Shown: positions 37,601-46,800 of the stretch, piece by piece
How positions within the stretch are numbered: position 1 is the first letter of the stretch
Layout of the letters: each line of letters starts with the position of its first letter
Assembly (NCBI GenBank): GCA_012932295.1
Contig: JAAONU010000006.1
Span: forward strand, 25,384,882 to 25,448,881
Reading direction: 5' to 3'
DNA: 64,000 bases
From: Cyclina sinensis
Taxonomy: Eukaryota; Mollusca; Bivalvia; Venerida; Veneridae
The notes under the pieces: model-generated
Told to the model about the DNA's origin: nothing
What the model saw: only the letters and a program-made list of their open reading frames with translations
Databases searched by the model: none
Made by a program: the position numbers and the translations under genes

Positions 37601-40600
37601 AGTTATAAAAGGTTTTGGTGTAAACTACTGGGGTGCATTTCTTTCTGTAAAATGGCGAGGAAAAAAAGGAGAGAGGCAAGAGAGAGCTGGTGGAGGCCCC
37701 AAATGAAAAATATGATATTAAGGAGAAGTATATCAATATTATCAAAAATTTGTACATTCTTCCCTACTAGAACAGTTACAGAAGAATTAAATTTTTAAAT
37801 TTTACCCATGATTTTTCAAACTTGTCATATTTATGTGTTTGTACAGCAACAAATTTTTCAATGTTATAATTAACCAAAATTTGTGTCTTAAATTTTTCTA
37901 GATCAGGCCTTAATTTTTTTAACCTATTATAATATATAAAATGAAAAGAGGGAATTTACTTGGTTTAGACAAAATCCAATTAAAAAGGCAAGGCTTGATT
38001 TTTTCCTTATTTCAGATAATTTATATACTGATCTTAGTGATACTTCTATTCTACCTGGATACCGTACGGATCATTCACTTATTTTTATGTCACTAGAATT
38101 TGGTAAATTTAAAAAAGGACTATCTTACTGGAAATTTAACAACTCCCTATTACGAGATGAAAAGTACATAAATGAGGTTAAAAAATAATTACAGACACAA
38201 AATTACAGTATGCAATAAACATAGCAGAAAATGAGGCTTTAGATAATATACCTCTTCAGGAATTAAGATTTAATATTAATGATCAGTTATTATTTGAAAC
38301 ACTGTTAATGAATATCAGAGGAATAACAATACGTTATTCCTCACATAAGAAAAAAACAGAAATTAATAAAGAAGAAAAACTCTTAAAAGAAATTGAAAAA
38401 ATTGAAAAGGAATTAAATATTAATTATGACTTATTAGAAAGGAAAAAAAGGGAACTGTTTGATTTAAGAAAGAAAAAAATGGATGGAGTATTTATTCGAT
38501 CAAAAGCTAAATGGATACAGGAAGGAGAGAAGCCTACTAGATATTTTTGTAACCTTGAGAACAGGAATTATGTCTCAAAAGTAATGAATTCTTTAATTTC
38601 TGAGAAAGGTGATATTTTAAAAACACAAGACGATATTCTTGCTGAAACAAAGCAGCATTATCAAAATTTATATAAATTAAGAGACACAGAAAATATATCT
38701 TTAAATGAAATATTAGGTAATGTAAAGGTTCCAAAACTATCGGAAAGTGATAAGCAATCAATTGAGGGAGCTGTGACATACAATGAAATGTTGAATTCTT
38801 TGAAACGTATGTCAAATAATACTAGTCCTGGAAATGATGGCTTCACTGTCGAGTTCTTTAAATTCTTTTGGAAAGATATTGGTTTACTGTTAGTGAGATC
38901 CATCAATTATGCATACTCAATAGGAGAACTATCAATTACCCAAAAGCAAGGAGTTATAACCTGTATACCAAAAGGAAGTAAAGATAAACTTTATTTAAAA
39001 AATTGGAGACCAATTTCACTCTTGAATGTGGCATATAAACTAGCCTCTGCTTCAATTGCCTTTCGTATTAAAAATATCATAGTAAATATCATAAATGAAG
39101 ATCAAACTGGATTTTTACCAGGCAGACTAATGGCGTCCAATATTAGAATGTTATATGACCTGCTTTTTTATACAGAATAAAATAAGGTGCCAGGTTTACT
39201 ACTTCTTGCAAATAATATGGTACTGGTCTTGGCTTTTGTGCTAATGGTGTTGCATCTTGTTTCATAGAAAATTTTACCACAACCTCTTTTTGTGTCTGTT
39301 TGTCTTGAATTTTTCCTATTCCTTTGAAAACGTCTTCATATTTTGTTATTATCTGTTCAACATAATTCACTTCTTGTGTATTAAGTACAGATTTGATATT
39401 ACCATAGTTTGGTATTTTATATTCGTTTTGTTTCTTCAGAGAACCATCCGGCTGTATCATAAGCATTCCTAAGTCTATTAATGTCGGTCGACTTAATAAA
39501 GGTGCTGAATTAATCTTTCCCCCAATTACTACAAATCTGGTTTCTGTCCCTCTTGTCTGATTCCTAGCTATTGCTTTAAATTCTCCAATTACGTCAAGCT
39601 TGTTCTGAAGTGTATTCAACTTTCTATTACTCCTAACAAGTGATACTGGTATAGTTGATTTCTTTTGAAATATTCTAAACTGAAATTCATCCATTACGTT
39701 CACATCTGCACCACTGTCAGGTTCCACAAATACATACACATCATTCACAACAATTGGAACTGTTTTGTCATAGTCTCTTACCTTGTTTATATGTGCATCA
39801 TGAATTTGCAATTCTTGAAGATGTTGAATAGAGTCTCCTATGAAATTGTCGTCTTCTTCTCCCAGGAGACTTGATTTTTCCATATTCTCACTCATTCTAA
39901 GTGCATTTCCCTTTTTGTCATATCGACCTCGTTGTTGATCATTATATCCTGTTTTTGATTTACATACTGAAGCAAAATGATTGAATCTTCTGCACTTGGC
40001 ACATTTCTTGCCGTAAGCTGGACATAATTCTTTCTTCCATGGGTGAGTTTTCCCGCAATATTTACATGTCGGTTTATGGTCACTTTCCCTTGCAGGTCTA
40101 GTTCTGTTTATATGCGCCACTTCTGCTGTACAAATTCTGTTCATTGTTCTTACTTGTTCTTCGGTTTCTTCTATTATTTGCATTTCTGTTAATGTTTGTT
40201 CAAGGGACCATTTTTTTCTTATTATATTGCGAATCAAATCTGTGTTCTCAGTTGTCTGAATTATTTGCTCTAGAATTCGATCATCAATGTCTCTAAAATT
40301 GCAGCGCTTTGCTTTGTCACGTAAACGCAATGCAAATGAAAATGTGCTTTCTCCCGGCATAGGAGTAGTTTTGAGAAATACATATCTGGCATAATGTTCA
40401 TTTTTCTTTGGCGCAAAATAATTTGTCAGTTTCTCCTTTAAAGCCAAATAGACATTACTTTCCTCAGTGTCAGGTAAACATTTCACCAATCGCCTGATTT
40501 CCGGTCCGCCATAAATCAATAATGCATCTCTTTTATCATCTGCTGACCTTACTTTGAAAAATCTCATTTCTCTTTCTAATTCTTCTATCCATTCTTCCCA

Positions 40601-41565
40601 TTTCTCTCCCGTTGCTAAGTGGTCTTCTGCCACAATAAACGGATTTATTTTCAAATTCCTTGCTCCTTCTGTCATTTTCTCACTATCAGGCATTAAGCAC
40701 ACTGTTGATTGCTTTTTATCCTCGTCGCCAATGTTATGTCTGCTATAATAACATGTAATGTGTAGTATATCATTTAATTATAAAAAAACATCTGCACTAC
40801 ACAAAAGATATACAGCGAATGACGTTGGTGACGTCGCCAAGTAACGACCTCGCTTATGACTAGTAAAATAATAATTGACGTCATCACAAACGAAATATCA
40901 GTTTAGTTAAGCTGCTTTTTTAGCATAAGCTGATTAGTCACAGTTGTATCAGTAAGTCAGTTGACTCAACCACTGTTCCTGCTCATTCTTAGATTTGAAA
41001 ATTGTGTAGAGAGTGTTCATGTCATTTAAACCCTGAAGTTGTAATAATGTACAAAGGAAAGCCAACATTGCTGTATGCTAATAGCAAGCAGTCTTTGAAG
41101 TGAGACACAGGCTCAAGACTCATGGTTGTGTAATTCTGGTAGGGCCTACAAACTTGGCAAGACCATAGGCCCAGTGAATGTCTAAGAATTTAATTTTCTG
41201 GGTCTATAGTACTGAATTTTGACAATGAGGGGACAACTCTAGTACAGGTAAATTGCTAAAATGTACTGATTAAATAATTATACTTAAAAGTAATCTTACA
41301 AATTCTGTTTTCATTATTTGGCAAAGTAAATTTCAGATTGACATTTTCATAATTATTGCATTTAAATAAAAATGTTCAGAATGGTAAATCTAATTTTTCT
41401 TAGTTGATGTTACATGTCTCAAAAAGAATCTGATCACCTTTCAGAGCTAGCCGAGAAGAAATGTTAATTAAAGCACGTACTCCACAAGATGATGTTGAAA
41501 TGAAGGCGGGGCTTATAGGTCATGAGGAGGTCAACCTACATGTTCCAGACTCACCAGCAAAATGA
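22528..41565 (+). CDS. CACFD1: Flower calcium channel homologue, five exons
   Basis: Exons 22528-22624, 25902-25974, 26474-26599, 33650-33757 and 41445-41565 join to 525 nt: 174 residues plus TGA. All junctions are GT-AG and all phases agree. Flower/CACFD1 (domain Cg6151-P) is a small four-helix membrane protein of synaptic vesicles and the cell surface, linked to Ca2+ entry, endocytosis and cell-fitness signalling; fly and human proteins are about 170-195 residues. Visible hallmarks: WWFKLL before helix 1; [13 protein letters not shown] (42-54) entering helix 2; the conserved LEAPCC block with E67 matching the acidic residue implicated in ion selectivity; a third hydrophobic segment ending in LGSALVF; and [16 protein letters not shown] near the fourth. 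The cytoplasmic tail is short and acidic. Introns are 3.3, 0.5, 7.1 and 7.7 kb and carry most of the repeats in the window. Reading frame and hallmark residues are intact, so the gene is probably functional. Confidence 0.92.
22625..25901 (+). other. Flower intron 1
   Basis: 3.3 kb with a GTAAAG donor and a TTTTTATTTTACAG acceptor. It carries the long-inverted-repeat transposon at 23037-24063. The rest (24064-25901) is AT-rich with domain-free open frames such as 25225-25512 and some faint duplication of GGTCA-containing text at 25550-25720. Confidence 0.8.
23037..24063. mobile_element. DNA transposon with about 150-bp terminal inverted repeats
   Basis: Arms 23037-23190 and 23918-24063 are inverted copies, about 85-90% alike by eye. 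They share the terminus AGGCAGTnGCTACG, the block GAGTCTAGGATTAC, and a nearly identical inner part (GAAGTTTTTTAAAGAAGCG, TATTTTCAGCAGTTAAATA, TCAAAAAGCATG). The element is bracketed by a 7-bp direct repeat AAAAGTA (23030-23036 and 24064-24070), a likely target duplication. The 727-bp centre has no recognisable transposase, so it is non-autonomous. I cannot assign a superfamily; the terminus AGGCAG and a 7-8-bp duplication are not diagnostic. Confidence 0.8.
25902..25974 (+). CDS. CACFD1: Flower exon 2
   Basis: 73 nt, residues 33-57, encoding the end of helix 1 and [13 protein letters not shown] at the start of helix 2. It is entered after TTTTACAG and left at a perfect GTAAGT donor (25975) in phase 2. 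Confidence 0.9.
26474..26599 (+). CDS. CACFD1: Flower exon 3 with the LEAPCC pore motif
   Basis: 126 nt, residues 57-99. It encodes [19 protein letters not shown], including E67, and then a soluble loop with RPYWQKG before helix 3. Acceptor TTTTCAG at 26473 and donor GTAAGT at 26600, both strong. Confidence 0.92.
27071..30363 (+). repeat. 26-bp satellite, about 125 copies
   Basis: A head-to-tail array with core AAGTCAAGGTGGGCAGCAT or AAGTCAAGGTGCACAGCAT and an A-rich linker (AAAAATT). Two main variants, GTGGGC and GTGCAC, alternate in blocks; longer multi-unit segments recur (for example GTGGGCAGC... at 28540-28580 and again 29000-29050), showing higher-order duplication. The first and last units are the most diverged. 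It lies wholly inside Flower intron 3 and encodes nothing. Confidence 0.95.
30472..33372 (+). repeat. Composite interspersed repeat with two internal tandem arrays
   Basis: It begins AGCTCACCTGAGC with a hairpin partner (CTCATGTGAGC) and a CCGTCCGTCCGTCCGTC run. It ends CAGGTGAGCGATATAGGG CCATCATGGTCC TCTTGTT. Between them are two arrays: about seven copies of a 165-bp unit (landmark ATCTTCTTGTCAGAAAC near 30721, 30887, 31051, 31216, 31381, 31546 and 31710), then about ten copies of a 145-bp unit (landmark ACATTTTCAGTCCAAAT from about 31897). These end sequences are ones I associate with very abundant bivalve repeats. No protein is encoded; open frames at 31806 and 32651 are chance gaps in the arrays. 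Confidence 0.8.
33650..33757 (+). CDS. CACFD1: Flower exon 4
   Basis: 108 nt completing the L codon split after exon 3. It encodes helix 3 ([19 protein letters not shown]) and the family signature [14 protein letters not shown]. The donor GTAAGT at 33758 leaves phase 2. Confidence 0.92.
33816..33972 (-). repeat. 3' LTR of the 33816-40888 element
   Basis: 157 bp. It differs from the other LTR at one site (GTGTTGTATATC here, GTGTAGTATATC in the right copy). Contains a perfect CRE palindrome TGACGTCA at 33960-33967 and two near matches (TGACGTTG, TGACGTCG). Confidence 0.93.
33973..33984 (-). other. Polypurine tract of the 33816-40888 element
   Basis: On the minus strand ACATGGGAGAAA abuts the 3' LTR: the purine run expected as plus-strand primer. 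Short but correctly placed. Confidence 0.6.
34052..35245 (-). pseudogene. Integrase region of gypsy pol
   Basis: About 397 codons in the same frame as the RT-RNase H block, separated from it only by the TAG at 35246-35248. In order: the HHCC zinc domain ([10 protein letters not shown] ... CYECQ), the catalytic core with DDE residues in [17 protein letters not shown] and GEAESF, and a basic C-terminal domain with FKIGDKVLL and ending [12 protein letters not shown]. Integrase inserts the cDNA and makes the 5-bp target duplication. The segment itself has no further stop, but it has no start of its own, so it is stranded by the upstream break. Confidence 0.88.
35246..36763 (-). pseudogene. Reverse transcriptase-RNase H region of gypsy pol
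   Basis: Starts right at the LINE insertion (the residues before it in the open frame are LINE tail) and ends at TAG. RT blocks: [26 protein letters not shown] (catalytic D), [13 protein letters not shown] and [10 protein letters not shown] (catalytic DD; the usual aromatic or isoleucine context is altered to NQR). RT connection: [19 protein letters not shown]. RNase [20 protein letters not shown], where the first catalytic Asp of the family (VDAS) reads Glu, then [20 protein letters not shown] and PLDYLSRHP. Unusual residues at two active sites suggest decay beyond the single stop. Confidence 0.88.
37776..37925 (-). pseudogene. LINE ORF2 C-terminal fragment (3' part of nested insertion)
   Basis: The minus strand reads about 45 codons ending in TAA at 37776-37778. 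The pieces [29 protein letters not shown] and SWVKFKN resemble the tail of L1-like ORF2 proteins. It is followed by an AT-rich 3' UTR and the A-tail at 36764-36771. Confidence 0.6.
37938..39180 (+). pseudogene. LINE endonuclease C-terminus and reverse transcriptase (inverted 5' part)
   Basis: The plus strand begins inside the apurinic endonuclease domain ([31 protein letters not shown]). It loses frame at an A-run near 38180 (stop TAA), then continues open from 38308. The open part has [16 protein letters not shown], the RT entry block [47 protein letters not shown] and QTGFLPGR. It stops abruptly at the gypsy junction, before the catalytic FADD block. Coiled-coil-like K/E-rich stretch at 38340-38460. 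Family: L1/Tx1-like non-LTR retrotransposon, by block wording. Confidence 0.85.
39203..40693 (-). pseudogene. Gag-protease region of the gypsy element
   Basis: Starts at ATG 40693 ([10 protein letters not shown]; an upstream GTG in frame is not a credible start) and runs about 497 codons until the LINE cuts it at the junction between protease and reverse transcriptase. Matrix/capsid-like helical region first, then two zinc knuckles: [15 protein letters not shown] and the canonical [14 protein letters not shown] (CX2CX4HX4C). An aspartic protease follows with [15 protein letters not shown] (DSGA active site). The last gypsy residues before the insertion are RPVPYYLQE, and the same YYLQE resumes on the other side in the target duplication. 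Confidence 0.9.
40719..40730 (-). other. Primer-binding site, Ser-tRNA type
   Basis: On the minus strand TGGCGACGAGGA starts one base after the 5' LTR. It matches the complement of the 3' end of animal tRNA-Ser(GCU) (CTCGTCG + CCA) at 11 of 12 positions from memory; mag-lineage elements are known to use Ser-tRNA. Confidence 0.65.
40732..40888 (-). repeat. 5' LTR of the 33816-40888 element
   Basis: 157 bp, nearly identical to the left LTR. As the promoter LTR it carries TGACGTCA (40876-40883) near its own 5' end, i.e. in U3, upstream of where transcription would start. Confidence 0.93.
41445..41565 (+). CDS. CACFD1: Flower exon 5 (C-terminus)
   Basis: 121 nt completing K and then [20 protein letters not shown] through to VPDSPAK and TGA (41563-41565). 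KKASREEM matches the start of the cytoplasmic tail in other Flower proteins; the rest of the tail is acidic and poorly conserved. Confidence 0.88.
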
Positions 41566-41656
41566 TTCATTATCACTGATCATCAGCGTTCATCATCACT
41601 AATCATTTGTCACAACCATCAAGATCAGAAAGAAACACTAGCTTAACACAGCATAG

Positions 41657-41662
41657 AATAAA
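41657..41662 (+). terminator. Candidate poly(A) signal of Flower
   Basis: AATAAA 92 bases after the stop codon and upstream of the repeat at 41870. Use of this site would give a short 3' UTR; a longer 3' UTR running through the repeat cannot be excluded. Confidence 0.5.
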
Positions 41663-41869
41663 CGATTTGTAGTGTTATAAAGAAATGCTTGGCTTCCCTG
41701 GCACAAATTATAGACAGAAGATGATTTTGAAGTTAAACAAGAAAATTATTTTCAAATTTAAGTTTAAAGTTTTAAGTTTTAAAGTGTTTGGTAGGTTAAT
41801 TAACTTTTTATATCTATTAGGTAAGACAGTCCTTTGAATTAAACTACTCTTGTGTGAGTGGTTCAGATT

Positions 41870-44577
41870 TTTAGCTCGACTATTTTTGAAAAAAAAAAAT
41901 CGAGTTATTGCTATAGTCATGGTGTCGTTGCCGTTGCCATTGCCGTTGCCGTTCCCGTCCGAAAACTTTAACATTGATCATAATTTTTTTATTCCTTGAT
42001 GGATTATCTTCATACTTGGACACAACAACCCTTTGGACAAGACCTTCAAGATGACCAGACTAAACTTGACCTTGACTCTTAAATGACCTTCAAATTCAAA
42101 GTCAAAATATTGAATTTTGCTAAAATTGGCCATAACTTTATTATTAGTAGGTGGATTCTCTTCATACTTGGGCACAACAACCCTTTGGACAAGATCTTCA
42201 AGTGGACCAGACTTAACTTGACCTTGACTCATAAATGACCTTCACCTTGAAGGTCAAAATATTGAATTTTGCTTAAATTGTCATAACTTAATTATTAATA
42301 GGTGGATTGTCTTCATACTTGGACACAACAACCCTTTAAACAAGATCTTCACGTGAACCAGACTCAGCTTGACCTTGACTCATAAATGACCTTCACCTTC
42401 AAGGTCAAATTATTAAATTTTGCTAAAATTGTCCATAACTTTGGTATTTATAGTTGGATTTGATTAATACTTGGACAAAACAACAATTATGACAAAACCG
42501 ACATGTTAAGTAATTCAGATATGACCATGACCTTAAAATGACCTTGACCGTGAAGGTCAAATAAATAAATTTTGCTTAAATTGTCATAACTTTCTCATTT
42601 ATTTATAGATTTGATTCATATTTGGACTAAACAACACTTATGACAAATCCGACATTATGATTTTTTCAAGTTTGACCTTGACCTTTAAATGACCTTGACA
42701 GTCAAGGTCAAATAATTGAATTTTGTCAAAACTGGCCATAATTTTGTTATTTATGGTTGGATTTGAATCAGACTTGGACAATACTACACTTATGAGAAAG
42801 CCGACAAGATGAACTATTCAAGTTTGACCTAAACCTTAAAATTACCATGACTGTCAAGGTCAAATAAATAAATTTTGCTTAAATTGTCATAACTTTGATG
42901 TTTATGGTTTGTTTTGATTCAACAATTATGACAAAACCGACATATTGAATAACTCAGGTATGACCATAACTTAAAAATGACCTTTACCGTCAAGGTCAGA
43001 TGATTGAATTTTGCTTAAATTGTCATACCTTTCTCATTTATTTATGGATTTGATTTATACTTGGACAAAACAACATTTATGACAAGTCTGACATTTTGAT
43101 TCTTTCAGATATGATCTTAATTCATAAATGACCTTCACCTTCATGGTCAAATTATTAAATTTTGCTAAAATTGTCCATAACTTAAGCATTTATGGTTGGA
43201 TTTGATTTATACTTGAACAAAAGAACACTTATGACAAAACCGACATGTTGAATAACTCAGGTATGACCATGACCTTAAATGACCTTGACCGTCAAGGTCA
43301 GATGATTGAATTTTGCTTAAATTGTCATAACTTTCTCATTAATTATAGATTTGATTCATATTTGGACTAAACAACACTTGTGACAAATCCGACATTATGA
43401 TTATTTCAAGTTTGACCTTGACCTTTAAATGACCTTGACAGTCAAGTTCAAATAATTGAATTTTGTCAAAACTGGCCATAATTTTGTTATTTATGGTTGG
43501 ATTTGAATCAGACTTGGACAATACTACACTTATGAGAAAGCCGACAAGATGAACTATTCAAGTTTGACCTAAACCTTAAAATTACCATGACTGTCAAGGT
43601 CAAATAAATAAATTTTGCTTAAATTGTCATAACTTTGACGTTTATGGTTTGTTTTGATTCATACTTGGACAAAACAACAATTATGACAAAACCGACATAT
43701 TGAATAACTCGGGTATGACCATAACTAAAAAATGACCTTGACCGTCAAGGTCAGATGATTGAATTTTGCTTAAATTGTCATAACTTTCCCATTTATTTAT
43801 AGATTTGATTCATATTTGGACTAAACAACACTTATGACAAATCCGACATTATGATTTTTTCAAGTTTGACCTTGACCTTTAAATGACCTTGACAGTCAAG
43901 GTCAAATAATTGAATTTTGTTTAAACTGGCCATTATTTTGTTAATTATGGTTGGATTTGAATCAGACTTAGACAAAACTACACTTAGGAGAAAGCCGACA
44001 AGATAAATTATCCAATTTTGACCTTAATCTTAAAATTACCATGACCGTCAAGGTCAATTAATTACATTTTGCTTAAATTGTCATAACTTTAATGTATATG
44101 GTTGGTTTTGATTTATACTTGGACAAAACAACAATTATCACAAAACCGACATATTGAATAACACAGGTATGACCATACCCTAAAAATGACCTTGGCCATC
44201 AAGGTCAAATGATTGAATTTTGCTTAAATTGTCATACCTTTCTCATTTATTTATGGATTTGATTCATACTTGGACAAAACAACACTTATGACAAGTCTGA
44301 CATTTTGATTCTTTCAGATATGACCTTGACCTTTAAATGACCTTTACAGTCAAGGTCAGATTATTAAATTTGCTAAACCTGGCAATAATTTTGTTATTTG
44401 TGTTTGGATGTTAATAATACTTGAAAACAAAACAACAACTTTGTTGTGTATAATTATATTTCCAAATGATGTTTAATTTGAAATCCCTTCACCACAATGT
44501 GCTTCCTCTAATGTGTTTGCCTTTGGAAATAGGAAAAAAGTCAAGCGTGGCCCCCGCTTGCAGTGGCTCTTGTTAAA
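41870..44577 (+). repeat. Composite repeat rich in TCAAGGTCA palindromes
   Basis: Head: AGCTCGACTATTTTTGAAAA..., with the hairpin partner TCGAG, then a GCCGTTGCCGTT run. Tail: AAGTCAAGCGTGGCCCCCG, then CTTGCAGTGGCTCTTGTT. Between lie about sixteen imperfect 150-165-bp units (landmarks TTGAATTTTGCT, ATACTTGGACAAAACAACA, TATGACAAAACCGACAT). A roughly 740-bp multi-unit block is duplicated almost exactly (42667-43405 and 43406-44145). Most units contain TGACCTTGA and its complement TCAAGGTCA separated by three bases; perfect examples start at 42690, 43280, 43733 and 43884. Non-coding. Confidence 0.8.
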
Positions 44578-45910
44578 ATCCTAACCATACAAGAATAATG
44601 TTACTGTCTTTTCATTTTTTTCCACCAAGTCAAGCAATCTTTGGTCTGTGGATTTGTTGTAAGCACTGGGAAATTATTCCTGCATTTTAGATCTAACCAT
44701 TAAAACAGTTTCATGAAATAAGAGTTTGAAAGTAATGAATGATGCTTAATTTATTTTGTACTGAAGTAAAAAATCTTCAAGTCAAGAATTCTTTGTGCTT
44801 GCAGTAGCTTCATTGTGATTCTGACATAACAATTACAATATGGTGGGTGTAATGGAAAAGGGTTCTAAGACCAGAGATGGAAAAGGGTTCTAAGTGCTGT
44901 AGAACAGAGAGGCAGGTAGAAAGTTTTCAACTTTAATCTCATGATAAACATCTTAAGTTTAATGTGTTCTCATTATTTTGGAGGTAATGTTCATTTAGCA
45001 TTCCCAGGCAGAGAGCCTTGATCTCCATATGTGTAATGTGTGCAAGTAAAATTAAGATTATATGAAAGGATCAGGGTTGGTGTTATTTATGTTTTCTCAT
45101 TTTCATTGTAAATAGCACATGGATTACATACCAGTTGTAAATGCTTTAGACGTGCAGTCAGTTTTTCCTATTCACGATGTAAGCTTGCCCACTAAAGGTT
45201 TAACAGGGAATGACCAGTAAGATATTATACAAACAGAATATGTTATCCGCCTTCAGATTTATTCATTTATTTGTTAATGCTTGTAAATGATTACCATTAT
45301 TCTACTCGTCTGAGTTTTCTCTCAAAATATTGACAAAGATAATTACTATTATTTTTTCACTTTAAAAGAGACACAATTTTGAGGCTGTAACTAGAAGATG
45401 TATACAGTTTTTTTTACAAATTTTACAAATTTCCAACCTCATTTATGGATTAACCATCACCATCTTACAAATTGTATATAGAAATATATATACTTTATGA
45501 ATGACTTAATTTTTTTCTCTAAGTATTGGAGTGATTTGGAAAAGGGACAAGAAATTTAGAATACAGGAGTTTCAAAAAATTATTTATGTTTTATATAAAT
45601 AATTTCTGCATAGTGAATTTCAGATGTGTATTTCCTTTGAAGCAATCATTCGACTAACTTTTTGTACATGTTCGAGTCTGTACAGCTTTTAGTTGAGTTT
45701 TCGTTAATGTACATGTGATGTAACTTTGGAAATAAAAGAGTTCTTTTAGATTAAATAAATAGCTGATGAGAAATAGAAGAAAAGTTTCATCAAGGTACTT
45801 GTGAACATGTATAGATTGGAGAATAAAAAAGACACAGAAGTTACTTCCCTTGAAAGTATCTGTGAAATTTAGATTGTGATAGAAATTTTCATAACAGTTA
45901 TTTCATTTTG
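44578..45910. other. No gene recognised
   Basis: AT-rich flank downstream of Flower without an exon or named repeat. A short direct duplication GGAAAAGGGTTCTAAG lies at 44850-44895. Confidence 0.5.
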
Positions 45911-46600
45911 AATTAAGATGCAGTTCAATTCAATTTAAGTTTATTGCATTAACTTTTATATGTTTTTTGCAAAACAACATATTTACAATGGCAAGCAAAA
46001 TTTACAGAACTGTATGAATAAAATATTATACATGTATACAGTTAAGAATACAGTTTAATACAAAGCTAGTCATTTCTACTCTTAAAAGCTAAAAATACAA
46101 ATTTAGCTAGATTGACAACAGTTTTTTTGAGTGTTGAAGACATTAAAGCATTAAATTTATTAACATTTGGCCATGTATAATATTGTCTAAGAAGAAACAA
46201 ATATCTGCAAATCAACTTTGTTATGGTTAAGGAAACTTCGATTCTGCATTACAAAGTGAAATGATAAAACCATTTATTGTGTTTTACTTATAATTGTTAA
46301 TAAAAATTCTAGTGTTTGAATATATTGATTTTGAATCTTCAAAAATTTATAACTGTTGTCAGACATCTTAAATAGTTCATCTCTGTGTTCATATAACTAC
46401 CCTTTTGATATTAGGGTCAGTAAGTCATTTTTTCAGGATAAAGATGTGTTGAAATGTAATTTAGAGCAATATATTCATGTTTGTTACTTATTATTTGCTT
46501 TTTTTTTAAAAGAAAAGGGAACAATAGCTTTTGTGCTTTCTACTAAAAGAAGGAATTTTTATACATATGAGAGCAGTACAGAATAATTTTTTATTTGTTC
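45911..46600 (-). pseudogene. 3' end of a decayed LINE
   Basis: On the minus strand the segment ends in AATAAACTTAAATTGAATTG, a tail style (AATAAA then TTGAA repeats) common in LINEs. Upstream of it a frame gives CRYLFLLRQYYTWPNVNKFN and STLKKTVVNLAKFVFLAF, resembling the C-terminus of LINE ORF2. Earlier parts are frame-disrupted. A 5'-truncated, old copy is the best reading; I cannot define its 5' end. Confidence 0.5.
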
Positions 46601-46800
46601 ATGATTATACTGCAAAACAAAATCAAGAATAATTTGTTAATTTTTTTCATGGTTATACCCAACAAACAAATATTGAGAATATTTTCTTTGTGATAATACC
46701 CCACCATCAAAGGTCAGGAATTATTTCTTTATGATTATATTCAACAAACAAAGGTCAAGAATACTGTCTTAGTGGTTATACCACCCTAACAAAGGTTAAT
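46601..46800. repeat. Degenerate tandem repeat, about 60-bp unit
   Basis: Four imperfect copies of a unit built from AGAATAnTTT...TnATGnTTATAnCCAACAAACAAAGGTCA. Too diverged for precise borders. Confidence 0.4.

Larger units (their letters stand above)
36749..39217 (-). mobile_element. LINE insertion with 5' inversion, nested in the gypsy element
   Basis: A 15-bp target duplication TTCTTGCAAATAATA (36749-36763 and 39203-39217) brackets about 2.44 kb. Next to the left copy is a T-run (the element's poly(A) tail read in reverse), so the 3' end is at left on the minus strand; the C-terminal end of ORF2 and a 3' UTR lie there (to about 37930). The remaining part, about 37935-39202, carries endonuclease-reverse transcriptase on the opposite (plus) strand. 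This head-to-head arrangement is the product of twin priming, a known outcome of LINE integration. The middle of ORF2 is missing between the two parts. Confidence 0.85.
33816..40888 (-). mobile_element. Gypsy/mag-type LTR retrotransposon, with a nested LINE
   Basis: Two 157-bp direct LTRs (33816-33972 and 40732-40888), starting TG and ending CA, differ by one base that I could find. The whole is bracketed by a 5-bp target duplication AACGA (33811-33815 and 40889-40893). The element runs on the minus strand: 5' LTR at right, Ser-tRNA-type primer site, gag-protease, reverse transcriptase-RNase H, integrase, purine tract, 3' LTR at left. Removing the LINE and one copy of its target duplication (2454 bp, a multiple of three) leaves about 4.6 kb with gag and pol in one frame, as in single-ORF mag-lineage elements. 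It is disabled by the LINE and by an in-frame TAG at 35246-35248. Confidence 0.95.
33758..41444 (+). other. Flower intron 4
   Basis: 7.7 kb, of which 7.07 kb is the LTR retrotransposon 33816-40888, inserted antisense to Flower only 58 bp after the exon 4 donor. Before that insertion the intron would have been about 0.6 kb. Acceptor: GATCACCTTTCAG, AG at 41443-41444. Confidence 0.88.

Noticed and set aside
37515..37798. Overlapping open frames on both strands as a small gene
   Set aside because: Lies in the 3' UTR part of the nested LINE, has strongly biased composition and no domain.
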